Shown: positions 36,559 to 45,285 of the stretch, one piece after another
How positions within the stretch are numbered: position 1 is the first letter of the stretch
Layout: every line of letters starts with the position of its first letter
NCBI RefSeq assembly: GCF_016623465.1
Contig: NZ_JAEDAJ010000008.1
Coordinates: forward strand, 62,001-126,000
From: Brachybacterium halotolerans
GTDB lineage: Bacteria; Actinomycetota; Actinomycetes; Actinomycetales; Dermabacteraceae
Direction: 5' to 3'
DNA length: 64,000 bases
Translations under genes and position numbers: made by a program
The notes under the pieces: model-generated
The model's input: only the letters and a program-made list of their open reading frames with translations
Told to the model about the DNA's origin: nothing
Database searches by the model: none

Positions 36559-36564
36559 TAGAGT
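36559..36564 (+). promoter_or_regulatory. -10 box upstream of the CPA1 antiporter
   Basis: TAGAGT about 120 bases before the ATG, leaving a C-rich leader. Confidence 0.35.
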
Positions 36565-36682
36565 GGGAGGGCTCCCGCGACCTCGGACCCCACCGGCGGT
36601 GTGTGTCCGCTTCGCCCGAAGCCCCTGACCGCCCGTCGCTGCCGGTCCCGCGCAGCCGGCGCCCACGACCCCGGAGCCGCCC

Positions 36683-38338
36683 ATGATCAACCTGGCGCTG
36701 GTCATCGGCCTGCTCGCCGTCACCGTCGTCTGCGTCGCCCTGGGCGAGCGTCTGCGACTCCCCTATCCGATCCTCATGCTCCTGGCGAGCTCCGCGATCG
36801 CCTGCATCCCCGGTCTCCAGCACCTCGAGATCGACGAGGACCTGATCCTCCCCCTGTTCCTGCCGCCGCTGCTGTTCGCGACCGCGCAGAAGACCGACTG
36901 GTCCGTCTTCCGCTTCCGCTGGCGCACGCTGCTGTTCCTCGCCGTCGGGCTCACGGCGACCACGGCCGTGCTCGTGGCGGGCGCCGTGTTCTTGCTCGTG
37001 CCGGCCGTGTCCATCCCGCTCGCGCTGATGGTGGGAGCGATGGTCGCCCCGCCCGATCCGGTCGCGGTCGAGGCCGTCGCCGGCCCCGCGCGGATGCCGA
37101 GGCGGCTGCTGTCGATCCTGCAGACCGAGGGCCTGTTCAACGACGCCGTCGCGATCGTGCTGTTCACCGCCGCGCTGAGCGCGCTCACCGGCCCGGACAC
37201 CCTGGGTGTGGGCCAGGGCGTGGGCCTCGTGCTGAACTTCTTCGTGGGCGCCGCGATCGCCGTCGCGATCGGCCTCGTGATCGGCTTCCTCTACCGCTTC
37301 GCCTCGCACCGCGTGACCACGACGGCCGCGCGCACCGCGATGAGCGTCGTGGTCCCCTTCGCCGCCTACATGCTCGCCGAGGAGCTGCACGCCTCCGGGG
37401 TGATCGCCGTGGTGGTCACCGCGCTGGAGACCCGCCGCCGCGCCCGCGCGGAGGACTCCGAGGCCCGGATCTCGCGCGCGACCTTCTGGGACGTGGCGAA
37501 CCTGCTGGTCACCGGCCTCGCCTTCGGTCTGATGGGCATGCAGCTGCGCGACATCGTCGCGAACGAGGGCGCGGACGTGCTCCGCTACCTCCCCGTCGCG
37601 GCCGTGGCCTGCGTGATCGTGGTGGCGGTGCGACTGGTGGGCATGCTCCTCATCAAGCCGATCGTCCGCTTCGACGCCGGCGAGGTCCTCTCGCTCAAGG
37701 ACTCCTCGGTCCTCACCTGGTGCGGGATGCGCGGCCTGGCGACCCTGGCCCTGGCCCTCGCGATCCCCACCTCGGGGGTCTCCGGGGCGGAGGCCGACGC
37801 CCGCAACATGATGGTGATCGTGGCCTGCTCGGTGCTGCTGGTGACCCTGGTGCCGACGGGCCTCGGGCTGGGCTGGCTGCTGCGCCTGCTCAAGCTCCAG
37901 GACGACGGCACGGTCGCCGACCAGGAGATCGCCGAGCTCACCCACCGTGCGCAGCGCGCCGCCCTGGGTGCGATCCACGAGCGCTTCGAGGAGACCGGCG
38001 AGCTCACCGAGGAGCAGATGCGCGCGGTGAAGAAGCGCTTCAAGGGCCTGCGCCAGGAGCTGGACTCCACGACGCAGGCGATGAGCGCGATCAACCCCGA
38101 CGGCTCACCGGTGGACCCCGAGGCGCAGAAGGCCCTCGCCGCGCGGCGCAAGAAGATGAAGCGGGGGCGCGAGCTCATGGTCGCCGCGCAGACCGTGGGC
38201 CTGGACGCCGCGCGCACCGAGGTGCTCCTGGCGCGATCGGAGCCCGGCATCGACCCCGAGGCGGCCGACGTGGTGCTGCGTCAGCTGGACCTCCAGATGC
38301 TCGCGGCCCCGCCGCGCATGCGCGCCCGCAAGCACTGA
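36683..38338 (+). CDS. CPA1-family Na+/H+ antiporter
   Basis: Membrane antiporter of 551 residues with about 12 helices in residues 1-410 and a cytoplasmic tail of about 140 residues with charged helices. GAMVAPPDPVAVEAVAG and ILQTEGLFNDAVAIVLF contain the ion-binding Asp and ND residues typical of NhaP/YjcE-type proteins. It exports Na+ (or K+) in exchange for protons. GGAG lies upstream of the ATG. It is monocistronic and convergent with lldD. Confidence 0.88.
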   Translation: MINLALVIGLLAVTVVCVALGERLRLPYPILMLLASSAIACIPGLQHLEIDEDLILPLFLPPLLFATAQKTDWSVFRFRWRTLLFLAVGLTATTAVLVAGAVFLLVPAVSIPLALMVGAMVAPPDPVAVEAVAGPARMPRRLLSILQTEGLFNDAVAIVLFTAALSALTGPDTLGVGQGVGLVLNFFVGAAIAVAIGLVIGFLYRFASHRVTTTAARTAMSVVVPFAAYMLAEELHASGVIAVVVTALETRRRARAEDSEARISRATFWDVANLLVTGLAFGLMGMQLRDIVANEGADVLRYLPVAAVACVIVVAVRLVGMLLIKPIVRFDAGEVLSLKDSSVLTWCGMRGLATLALALAIPTSGVSGAEADARNMMVIVACSVLLVTLVPTGLGLGWLLRLLKLQDDGTVADQEIAELTHRAQRAALGAIHERFEETGELTEEQMRAVKKRFKGLRQELDSTTQAMSAINPDGSPVDPEAQKALAARRKKMKRGRELMVAAQTVGLDAARTEVLLARSEPGIDPEAADVVLRQLDLQMLAAPPRMRARKH

Positions 38339-38426
38339 CGAGCACCGAGATCGGCGGGAGCTTTCCACCCCCGGGGCGGGTGCCTGCCCGGTCTGCAGCG
38401 CGCAGGCCCCGGCCCCGGGTCGGACG

Positions 38427-39689
38427 TCACCCCTCGGCACCCTCGTGCACGCCGGGCTGGGGGATCGGCTCGAGGTCACGCAGCTGCGTGACGTGGCGCG
38501 GCTCGAGCTCCTCGATCGAGTGCACCTGGAGCAGGCGCATGGTGCGGGCGACCTCCTCGGAGAGGATCTCGATGGTGCGGTCCACGCCGCGACGTCCGCC
38601 GGCCATGAGGCCGTAGAGGTAGGCGCGGCCCACGAGCGTGAAGTCGGCGCCGAGGGCCATCGCGGCGACCACGTCGGAGCCGTGCATGATGCCGGTGTCC
38701 ACGATGATCTCCGTGGCCGAGCCGACCTCGCGCTTGACCTCGGGCAGCAGGTGGAAGGGCACGGGCGCCCGATCGAGCTGGCGGCCGCCGTGGTTGGAGA
38801 GCACGATCGCGTCGACGCCCAGGTCGGCGAGCTTCTTCGCGTCCTCGACGTTCTGCACGCCCTTGATGGCGATCTTCCCGGGCCACATCGCGCGGATCTC
38901 GCGCAGGTCGTCGTAGTCGATCGACGGGTCCATCGCGGAGTCCAGCAGCTCGCCGACGGTGCCCCCCGTCGAGGTGAGCGAGGCGAACTCGAGCTTCGGG
39001 GTGGTCAGGAAATCGATCCACCACCAGGGCCGCGGGATCGCGTTGATGACCACGCCGGGGGTGAGCTGCGGCGGGATCGAGAAGCCGTTCTTCTTGTCGC
39101 GCAGGCGGGCGCCCGCCACGGGGGTGTCGACGGTGAAGAAGAGGGTGTCGAACCCGGCCTTGGCGGCGCGCTCGACCAGCCCGTAGGAGATCGACCGGTC
39201 CTTCATGACGTACAGCTGGTACCAGTTGCGCCCGTGCGGGTTCGTGGCGTGCACGTCCTCGATCGAGGTGGTGCCCAGGGTGGACAGCGTGAAGGGGATG
39301 CCCGCGGCGCCCGCGGCGCCCGAGCCGGCGATCTCGCCCTCGGTCTGCATGAGCCGGGTGAAGCCCGTGGGGGCGATGCCGAAGGGCTGCGCCGAGGGGC
39401 CGCCGAGGATCTCCACGCTCGGATCGACGTGGGAGACGTCGGTGAGGATGCCCGGATGGAACTCGACGTCCTCGAAGGCCTTGCGGGCACGGTGCATCGA
39501 GATCTCGCGCTCGGCGGCGCCGTCGGTGTAGTCGAAGGCCGCGGCCGGAGTGCGGCGCTTGGCGATCTTCCGCAGGTCGTAGATGGACTGCGCCTTCTCC
39601 AGTCGGGTCCCGGTGAAGTCGAGCGAGGGCTTGCGGAACTTCATCAGCTCGAAGATCTCGTCGGGCTTGGGGAACTGGCGGGTGACCAT
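38427..39689 (-). CDS. lldD: L-lactate dehydrogenase (FMN-dependent alpha-hydroxy acid dehydrogenase)
   Basis: FMN enzyme of 420 residues that oxidises L-lactate to pyruvate, probably passing electrons to menaquinone. [32 protein letters not shown] (catalytic His and Arg) and [19 protein letters not shown] are hallmarks of the family. AGGAGG precedes the ATG. Lactate oxidase or another 2-hydroxy acid substrate cannot be excluded. No lactate permease or regulator lies next to it. Confidence 0.85.
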   Translation of the reverse strand: MVTRQFPKPDEIFELMKFRKPSLDFTGTRLEKAQSIYDLRKIAKRRTPAAAFDYTDGAAEREISMHRARKAFEDVEFHPGILTDVSHVDPSVEILGGPSAQPFGIAPTGFTRLMQTEGEIAGSGAAGAAGIPFTLSTLGTTSIEDVHATNPHGRNWYQLYVMKDRSISYGLVERAAKAGFDTLFFTVDTPVAGARLRDKKNGFSIPPQLTPGVVINAIPRPWWWIDFLTTPKLEFASLTSTGGTVGELLDSAMDPSIDYDDLREIRAMWPGKIAIKGVQNVEDAKKLADLGVDAIVLSNHGGRQLDRAPVPFHLLPEVKREVGSATEIIVDTGIMHGSDVVAAMALGADFTLVGRAYLYGLMAGGRRGVDRTIEILSEEVARTMRLLQVHSIEELEPRHVTQLRDLEPIPQPGVHEGAEG

Positions 39690-39835
39690 GGAGCCTCCTT
39701 GTGCGAGGTGCGGTGCCGGGGCATCGCGTGCGGATCTTTCCTGGACCTCGGGTCGACGACGGCGGCACGTCGCCGTCGGCCGGGCGGGCGGGGATCGGGA
39801 GGGCCGGCGGTGTGGGACACCGTCGGCCCGCCCTC

Positions 39836-42037
39836 TCAGCGTGTCACGAGTTCGAGCACGGGGACGCCGGGCGGGGTGAAGCCGAAGACCTGTCCGTAGA
39901 AGGACAGCGAGGACTCGGTCGCGCGGATGATGCTCTCGGCCTTGCGGAAGCCGTGCTGCTCGCCGTGGAACAGCAGGTAGGCGTGCGGAATGCCCTTGGC
40001 GGCGAGCGCGTCGCGGAACATCTCGGACTGGCTGGGCGGGACGATGCGGTCCTCGTCACCCTGCAGCAGCAGCACGGGGCACTCGAGCTCGTCGACGTGG
40101 CTGAGCGGGGCCCGCTCCGCGTAGAGGTCCTTCCGCTCGGGGTAGGGGCCGACGAGCCCGTCGATGTAGCGGGACTCGAAGTCGTGGGTGTCGCGGATGA
40201 AGTTCTCGAGCTCGGCGACCCCGAAGCTCGAGACGCCCGCGGAGAACGTGCTGGTGCGGGTCAGGCATGCGAGCGTGGTCCAACCGCCCGCGCTGCCGCC
40301 CTCGATGCCGAGGCGGCGGCCGTCGGCCAGTCCGGAGGCGACCAGGTGGTCCATGACGGCGACGGTGTCGGCGACGTCGACCACGCCCCACTGGCCCTTC
40401 AGGCGGTCGCGGTAGGCGCGCCCGTAGCCGGTGGAGCCGCCGTAGTTGACCTCGACAACGCCGATCCCCCGCGAGGTGTAGTAGGCGACCGGGAGGCTGA
40501 GCACGGGAGGCACGACCGACGTGGGTCCGCCGTGCACGCGGGCGATGACGGGCGGGAGCTCGTCGGCCGGGCCCTCGATGCCGCTCTGGCGCGGAGCGAA
40601 CCAGATCGCGTGGACGGTGCCGCCGTCGGGCAGCGGCACCTCGATCTCCTCTGCGCTCGGGAGGACGTCGGGGTCGGGGGCGTCGTCCCGCGAGGAGCGC
40701 ACCTGGCGGAGGGCGCCCATGTGCGGGGCCGCGAACCCGCCCTCGATGCGGGTGAGATAGATGGCGGAGAAGCGGGCCGGGGAGGCGCCGAGCAGGACGA
40801 GGCCGCCGTCCTCGCACACGTCCATCCCGGCGATCGAGGTGAGCGGCAGGTCGAGGTCGACGACCTCCCCGCTGGAGATCGTGAGCACTCCCAGGGTCTC
40901 GCCGGCGTGCCTGTGGGCGACGAGCGCGTGATCGGCGTCGAGCACGGCGTACCACGTGGTGCCGAGCCCCCACATGGCGCCGCCGAACTCCTGCCGCGCG
41001 AAGGGCGAGTCCGCGGGGAGCACGGCGCGGCTCCCGTCGGCCGCGGACCACACGCGCGGGTTCCACCAGCCGGACTCGTCGGAGACGAACATCAGGCGCT
41101 CGTCGTCGAGCCACTCGGGCTGCAGCACGGAGATCTCCCGGTCCCCCTCGGCCGCGCCGCCGGGCCCGCCGGAACCGTCAGGGCCGACGGGCCCGCCGGG
41201 CCCACCGGGTCCGCCGGCGACGATCTCGCCGGTCCCGGCGCTGCCGCCGATGAGCGGGGCGACATGCAGGAGCGTCCCGTCCCAGGGCATGCGCGGGTGC
41301 TCCCAGCTGATCCAGGCGACGAGCGTGCCGTCGGGGCTGAGGCGTGGGTAGGCGACGAAGCGGGAGGCGGGGGTGACGCGGCGGATCGCGCCCGGGTCCT
41401 CGGCGGCCGAGCCGTCCAGCGGGACCGCGGCGACGAAGCGCTCGATGTGCGGGGCGCCGTCGGGATCCGCGCGGGGCCCCTCGACCCCGCCGGTGTGGTC
41501 CTCGCAGATCCACCAGATCTCGCGGGAGCCGTCGGCGAGGGTCACCGGGGTGGGGCAGGCCCAGCGCAGCGAGGGCCCGTGGGCGGACTCGACCTCGGGG
41601 CCGACGGGGGTCAGGGGACGCGGCTCGCTGCCCTCGGTGAACGCATAGACCCGCTGGTCATCGAAGTTCACGAAGAGCACGAGGGGGTCGCGGAGGACGG
41701 CGGGGTCCTCGTCGACGAGGGCGTCCGGGATGGCGGCCCACGACCCTCCGCCGTACTCGTGCACGCGGGAGCGCGCGTTGAAGGGCGCGGGCAGCACGGT
41801 GACCGTCCCGGCGTCCTCGGGGACCGGCACGGGAGAGCGCCCACCCGCGCCGGTGGGCGTGGCGACGGCATCGGCGGTGCGCACGATCGCCTGCCGCCCT
41901 CCCTCGGCGGCGATGCCCTCGACCCACCACAGCTGCTCGCCGACGAACACCGGGCCGCCCAGACGCGCTCCCCCGGTGGCGAGCTGCTGGGCGGTGATGG
42001 GCGAGGGCCAGGTGCCGTACGGGAGCGTCGTCGTCAT
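39836..42037 (-). CDS. S9-family prolyl oligopeptidase-like serine peptidase
   Basis: Cytoplasmic peptidase of 733 residues: an N-terminal beta-propeller (about 1-470) that filters substrates, then an alpha/beta hydrolase domain. The nucleophile is in [12 protein letters not shown] (about residue 580), with Asp in [12 protein letters not shown] (about 660) and His in HGEQHGF (about 694). It resembles dipeptidyl aminopeptidase/acylaminoacyl peptidases. A Gly/Pro-rich insert near residue 280 is unusual. The ATG at 42037 has TACTCT six bases upstream and no ribosome site. The upstream half of the longer frame is a shadow of the NYN gene. Confidence 0.9.
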   Translation of the reverse strand: MTTTLPYGTWPSPITAQQLATGGARLGGPVFVGEQLWWVEGIAAEGGRQAIVRTADAVATPTGAGGRSPVPVPEDAGTVTVLPAPFNARSRVHEYGGGSWAAIPDALVDEDPAVLRDPLVLFVNFDDQRVYAFTEGSEPRPLTPVGPEVESAHGPSLRWACPTPVTLADGSREIWWICEDHTGGVEGPRADPDGAPHIERFVAAVPLDGSAAEDPGAIRRVTPASRFVAYPRLSPDGTLVAWISWEHPRMPWDGTLLHVAPLIGGSAGTGEIVAGGPGGPGGPVGPDGSGGPGGAAEGDREISVLQPEWLDDERLMFVSDESGWWNPRVWSAADGSRAVLPADSPFARQEFGGAMWGLGTTWYAVLDADHALVAHRHAGETLGVLTISSGEVVDLDLPLTSIAGMDVCEDGGLVLLGASPARFSAIYLTRIEGGFAAPHMGALRQVRSSRDDAPDPDVLPSAEEIEVPLPDGGTVHAIWFAPRQSGIEGPADELPPVIARVHGGPTSVVPPVLSLPVAYYTSRGIGVVEVNYGGSTGYGRAYRDRLKGQWGVVDVADTVAVMDHLVASGLADGRRLGIEGGSAGGWTTLACLTRTSTFSAGVSSFGVAELENFIRDTHDFESRYIDGLVGPYPERKDLYAERAPLSHVDELECPVLLLQGDEDRIVPPSQSEMFRDALAAKGIPHAYLLFHGEQHGFRKAESIIRATESSLSFYGQVFGFTPPGVPVLELVTR

Positions 42038-42049
42038 GGGGCCAGAGTA
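42038..42049 (-). promoter_or_regulatory. Leaderless -10 box for the S9 peptidase
   Basis: On the minus strand, TACTCT (42049-42044) stands six bases before the ATG. It overlaps the -35 box of the divergent NYN gene. Confidence 0.5.
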
Positions 42050-42082
42050 TGACGGGCGGCGCGGAGCGGGCAGACTGGACCC
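42048..42082 (+). promoter_or_regulatory. Leaderless promoter of the NYN-LOTUS gene
   Basis: TATGAC (42048-42053), 17 bases, CAGACT (42071-42076), then six bases to the ATG at 42083. The two divergent genes are only 45 bases apart. Confidence 0.5.
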
Positions 42083-43321
42083 ATGGCAGACTCCACCGAC
42101 CCCCGCGTCGCCGTCTACCTGGACTTCGACAACATCGTCATGTCCTGGTACGACCGCGTGCACGGGCGCCACTCCTTCAGCCGCGACCGCCAGAAGATCG
42201 CCGCCGACCCCACCGACCCCGAGGTCGCCGAGCGCCTCGCCGAGGCCACGGTCGACGTGGGCGCACTCATCGACCACGCCGCATCCTTCGGCTCCATCAT
42301 GCTGACCAGGGCGTATGCCGACTGGTCGGCGCCCGTGAACGCCGAGTACCGCTCGCAGCTGGTCGCGCGCGCCGTGGACCTCGTGCAGCTGTTCCCGGCC
42401 GCCGCCTACGCGAAGAACGGCGCGGACATCCGCCTGGCCGTCGACACCGTCGAGGACTGCTTCCGGATCCCCGACCTCACGCACGTCGTGATCGTCGCCG
42501 GGGACAGCGACTACGTCCCGCTCGCCCAGCGCTGCAAGCGCCTGGGCACCTACGTCGCCGCGGTGGGCGTGGCCGGCTCGACCGCGAAGTCCCTGGCCGC
42601 GGCCTGCGACCAGTTCGACTCCTACGAGACGCTGCCCGGCATCGAGCTGCCCGAGAAGCCGGCGAAGTCCCGCTCCGCGCGCGGCGGCTCCGGCACGAAG
42701 AAGGGCCGGGGCGGGGTCGACGGCGGGAACGGATCGGACGGAACGAACGGCGCGGGCGGGTCGAGCGGGTCCGACGGGTCCGACGGGTCCGACGCTCCCG
42801 GTGCCGGGTCCACCGGCGCCGAGACGCCCGACGGCTCCGGTTCCGCTGCCAAGGGGTCGAAGGGCGCCAAGGGCTCCGCCGGGAACGGCGGCAAGGGCGG
42901 CAAGCACAAGGGCTCCGAGCGCGGGGGCGATGCTGCTGACGGCGCGGACCAGGTCGAAGCTGCCTCCTCCGATGCGGACCTCGTTGCTCTCGATGCGGAT
43001 CTGGACATCGACGACTCCGACGACATCAGCCCCGAGGAGGCGCAGGCGGCGGCGAGCAGGCTGCTGGGCCGCGCCCTCCAACTGGGCGAGCGGGACGACA
43101 CCGAGTGGCTGCACAGCTCGCTCGTGAAGACCTACATGCGCCGCATGGACCCCTCGTTCAGCGAGAAGCTGCTGGGCTTCCGCTCGTTCTCCGACTTCCT
43201 CAAGGCCAACGACGACATCGCCGAGCTCGAGGAGACCGGGCACGAGCGCCTGGTGCGCGCGATCGAGCCGCCGGTGAAGCAGACGGCCAAGCGCTCGGGC
43301 AGGCGCCGCCGCACCAGCTGA
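42083..43321 (+). CDS. NYN-domain (PIN-like) nuclease with C-terminal LOTUS/OST-HTH domain
   Basis: Predicted RNA-acting protein, 412 residues. Residues 8-185 form a NYN/LabA-like PIN domain: VAVYLDFDNIVMSW (Asp14, Asp16), KNGADIRLAVD and VVIVAGDSDYVPLA give the acidic cluster that holds catalytic metal. A disordered Gly/Ser/Lys-rich linker of about 110 residues (SGSDGSDGSD-like) follows. Residues about 320-395 form an OST-HTH/LOTUS domain (LLGRALQLG, SLVKTYMRRMDPSFSEK, LGFRSFSDFL), a fold that binds RNA. The pair suggests a ribonuclease with RNA targeting; its targets are unknown. Leaderless start. Confidence 0.88.
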   Translation: MADSTDPRVAVYLDFDNIVMSWYDRVHGRHSFSRDRQKIAADPTDPEVAERLAEATVDVGALIDHAASFGSIMLTRAYADWSAPVNAEYRSQLVARAVDLVQLFPAAAYAKNGADIRLAVDTVEDCFRIPDLTHVVIVAGDSDYVPLAQRCKRLGTYVAAVGVAGSTAKSLAAACDQFDSYETLPGIELPEKPAKSRSARGGSGTKKGRGGVDGGNGSDGTNGAGGSSGSDGSDGSDAPGAGSTGAETPDGSGSAAKGSKGAKGSAGNGGKGGKHKGSERGGDAADGADQVEAASSDADLVALDADLDIDDSDDISPEEAQAAASRLLGRALQLGERDDTEWLHSSLVKTYMRRMDPSFSEKLLGFRSFSDFLKANDDIAELEETGHERLVRAIEPPVKQTAKRSGRRRRTS

Positions 43322-43390
43322 GCGGCCCCGTCGGCCGACGCGATCGGCGGGCGAGGTCGGCGCACGTGATCGGCGCACGCGATCGGCCGG

Positions 43391-43447
43391 CGAGAGGTGA
43401 GTTGTTGCTCTTATAGAGCCCGAATAGCAGCAACAACTCACCTCTCG
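43391..43447. terminator. Long hairpin (repeat family member 3)
   Basis: CGAGAGGTGAGTTGTTGCT (43391-43409) pairs perfectly with its complement ending at 43447, with a further imperfect part near the loop. The arm shares CGAGAGGT and GTTGTTGC with the hairpin at 11028. It lies 70 bases after the NYN stop and may terminate that transcript. Confidence 0.65.
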
Positions 43448-43469
43448 GTGCTCGGTCCGTCGGCCGTCA

Positions 43470-43497
43470 GTCGTCGGTCGTCGGTCGTCGGTCGTCG
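43470..43497. repeat. Four tandem GTCGTCG heptamers
   Basis: Exact head-to-tail copies in the spacer upstream of the ArsR-SRPBCC gene. Confidence 0.8.
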
Positions 43498-43613
43498 AGA
43501 TCGGCCGGCTCTCGGCGTTGCGGCTCTCCTTCGCCGTCCGGTTCCTCGGCTCCACCTCGCCCCCGGACCCTCGGCTCTCCCCTTGACTCCTGACCCCGGC
43601 AAGCGCATGCTCG

Positions 43614-43637
43614 ACATGTGCGGATTTCCGCACATGT
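43614..43637. promoter_or_regulatory. 11-bp-arm dyad, probable ArsR operator
   Basis: ACATGTGCGGA, two bases, TCCGCACATGT: a perfect inverted repeat ending 17 bases before the ATG of the ArsR-SRPBCC gene. Size and position fit an ArsR-type autoregulatory operator (inferred). Confidence 0.7.
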
Positions 43638-43654
43638 CTTGGCGGAGGTCCCCG

Positions 43655-44476
43655 ATGGCCGATCCCGATGCCCGTGCACGGCACACGTCGGTCTGGGACG
43701 CCCTCGCCCATCCCGCACGGCGCCGGATCGTCGAGATCCTGCGGGGCGCTCCCGCGCCCACCGGGCGGATCCACGAGACCCTCGAGGACGAGGGCCTCTC
43801 GACCAGCCGCTTCGCGACCCTGCGCCATCTGGAGCAGATGCGCGAGGCGGATCTCGTGCTCGCGACCCGCAGCGGCCGTGAACGCATCAACGCCCTGAAC
43901 GGCTCCGCCCTCTACGAAGCGACGATCGGCTGGCTCGCTCCGCCGGATCGCTCTCTCGCCACCTCCCTGCACCGACTGCGACTCAGCGCCGAGGAGAACG
44001 CCATGTCCGAGGTACGCCACCTCTCCGTCCACCAGTCGATCCTGATCAGCGCCCCGCGCGAGCGGATCTGGTCCCTGCTCACGCGGGACACCCGCTCGTG
44101 GTGGCGCCCGCCGTTCGCACTGCTCGGCGACGCCGACGAGGTCGAGCTCGTGATCCCCGAGCGCGCCGGCGGGTCGGTGATCGAGCGCTCCGGGCCAGGT
44201 CCCGAGCGGACCGCAGCATGGGGCATGCTCGTGCGGCGCGAGGAGGGCACCCTCCTGGAGTGGACGAGCGTCGTGTGCGGTGCCCCAGGGGCGAGCGGCA
44301 CCGTGCGCATCACCCTCGAACCCACTGAGGAGGCCGCTGCGCGCCTGACCGTGACCCAGGACGCCGTGGGAGCCCTGCCGGATGGCATCGACGCCGACAT
44401 CGAGCTGGGCTGGTCGAACAAGCTCACCACGATCTCGGGCCTTCTCGCGGGGCCCGACGGGCAGGATGCCGGCTGA
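43655..44476 (+). CDS. ArsR-type HTH fused to an SRPBCC (AHSA1-like) domain
   Basis: A 273-residue fusion. Residues about 8-90 are an ArsR-type winged helix (VWDALAHPARRRIVEILRGA, then TSRFATLRHLEQMREADLV) without metal-binding cysteines. Residues about 117-265 are an SRPBCC lipid- or ligand-binding domain (VHQSILISAPRERIWSLLTR, TRSWWRPPF). GGAGG lies seven bases upstream of the ATG. At the domain junction an internal ATG (44003) is preceded by GAGGAGAACGCC, a near-copy of the ribosome site of the next gene, so the fusion may derive from two cistrons or allow internal initiation. It probably senses a hydrophobic ligand and represses itself and the next gene. Confidence 0.87.
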   Translation: MADPDARARHTSVWDALAHPARRRIVEILRGAPAPTGRIHETLEDEGLSTSRFATLRHLEQMREADLVLATRSGRERINALNGSALYEATIGWLAPPDRSLATSLHRLRLSAEENAMSEVRHLSVHQSILISAPRERIWSLLTRDTRSWWRPPFALLGDADEVELVIPERAGGSVIERSGPGPERTAAWGMLVRREEGTLLEWTSVVCGAPGASGTVRITLEPTEEAAARLTVTQDAVGALPDGIDADIELGWSNKLTTISGLLAGPDGQDAG

Positions 44477-44532
44477 GCGGGCTCCGCGCCTCTCGACACC
44501 GCCCGCACTCCTCCACCGGTGGCCACACGCCC

Positions 44533-44637
44533 CTCACCGCTCACCGCTCACCGCTCACCGCTCACCGCTCACCGCTCACCGCTCACCGCTCACCGCTCAC
44601 CGCTCACCGCTCACCGCTCACCGCTCACCGCTCACCG
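44533..44637. repeat. Fifteen tandem CTCACCG heptamers
   Basis: An exact 105-base microsatellite-like array between the ArsR-SRPBCC stop and the next SRPBCC gene, ending 38 bases before its ATG. An open frame through it would encode a PLTAHRS repeat but is not considered a gene. Copy number may vary between strains. Confidence 0.9.
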
Positions 44638-44675
44638 GACGGATCGTCCCGCATCGCATCACCCAGGAGAACGCC

Positions 44676-45161
44676 ATGTCACTCACGACCATGCACGTCA
44701 CCCAGTCCATCGTGATCGCCGCGTCCCGGGAGGCCGTGTGGCGCGCCTTCCGCGAGCACCCCTCTCAGTGGTGGGGCGCGCCCTACACCCTGCTCGATCA
44801 GCCCGGGTCCGCGATCGAGATGCCCGTCGAGGTCGGTGCGCCGATCGTCGAGCACTCCGGATCCCACCGCGCCGCATGGGGCATCCTCACCGAGATCGAC
44901 CACGAGCGCACCTACGCCTGGACGGGGAACATGGGGATGGGCGGTCCCAGCTGGGGCACCGTCTCCTACGTCTTCGCCGACGAGGGCGAGGGCACGCGCG
45001 TCACCGTCGACCACGTGCAGATGGGCGAGATCCCCGATGGCGTCGCCGCCGGCTACGACGCGGGCTGGCTGGACCTGAACGAGCGGCTGCGGCTGTTCGT
45101 CGAGGAGGGCGAGGCGTACGGGCTCGCGGGCACCAACACGGCTCCGCCGTCGATCGGCTGA
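44676..45161 (+). CDS. SRPBCC-domain protein (AHSA1-like)
   Basis: A 161-residue single-domain protein of the START/Bet v1-like superfamily. THHVTQSIVIAASREAVW-like N-terminus and EHPSQWWGAPYTLL parallel the SRPBCC half of the preceding fusion, so they are paralogues. AGGAGAACGCC precedes the ATG. The fold encloses hydrophobic ligands; no enzymatic role can be read. It probably follows the ArsR fusion in the same regulatory unit, with a heptamer array between them. Confidence 0.83.
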   Translation: MSLTTMHVTQSIVIAASREAVWRAFREHPSQWWGAPYTLLDQPGSAIEMPVEVGAPIVEHSGSHRAAWGILTEIDHERTYAWTGNMGMGGPSWGTVSYVFADEGEGTRVTVDHVQMGEIPDGVAAGYDAGWLDLNERLRLFVEEGEAYGLAGTNTAPPSIG

Positions 45162-45285
45162 CCCGACGCGAAGCGTCCTGACCCGGCCGATCAGCGCAGT
45201 TCGGGCCCGGCCCGGAATGCAGATCCGTCCTCGCCGAATAGGTGCTGCCGGCCCACCGGGTCCACCGGGCCCACGGAACCGGGCC

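Larger units (their letters stand above)
43322..43654. other. 333-base intergenic region with hairpin, short tandem repeat and dyad
   Basis: No gene is supported. In order it holds a GTCGGCC/ATCGGC-rich stretch, the hairpin at 43391-43447, four GTCGTCG heptamers at 43470-43497, about 110 bases with nothing clear, and a symmetrical element at 43614-43637 followed by GGAGG. Confidence 0.6.

Noticed and set aside
44533-44637. CRISPR-like array
   Set aside because: Units are seven bases with no spacers, so it is a simple tandem repeat.
44382-44675. Open frame encoding a PLTAHRS heptad protein
   Set aside because: The 7-base repeat read in three-base steps gives a 7-residue period automatically. 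No start signal, and the real SRPBCC gene begins at 44676.
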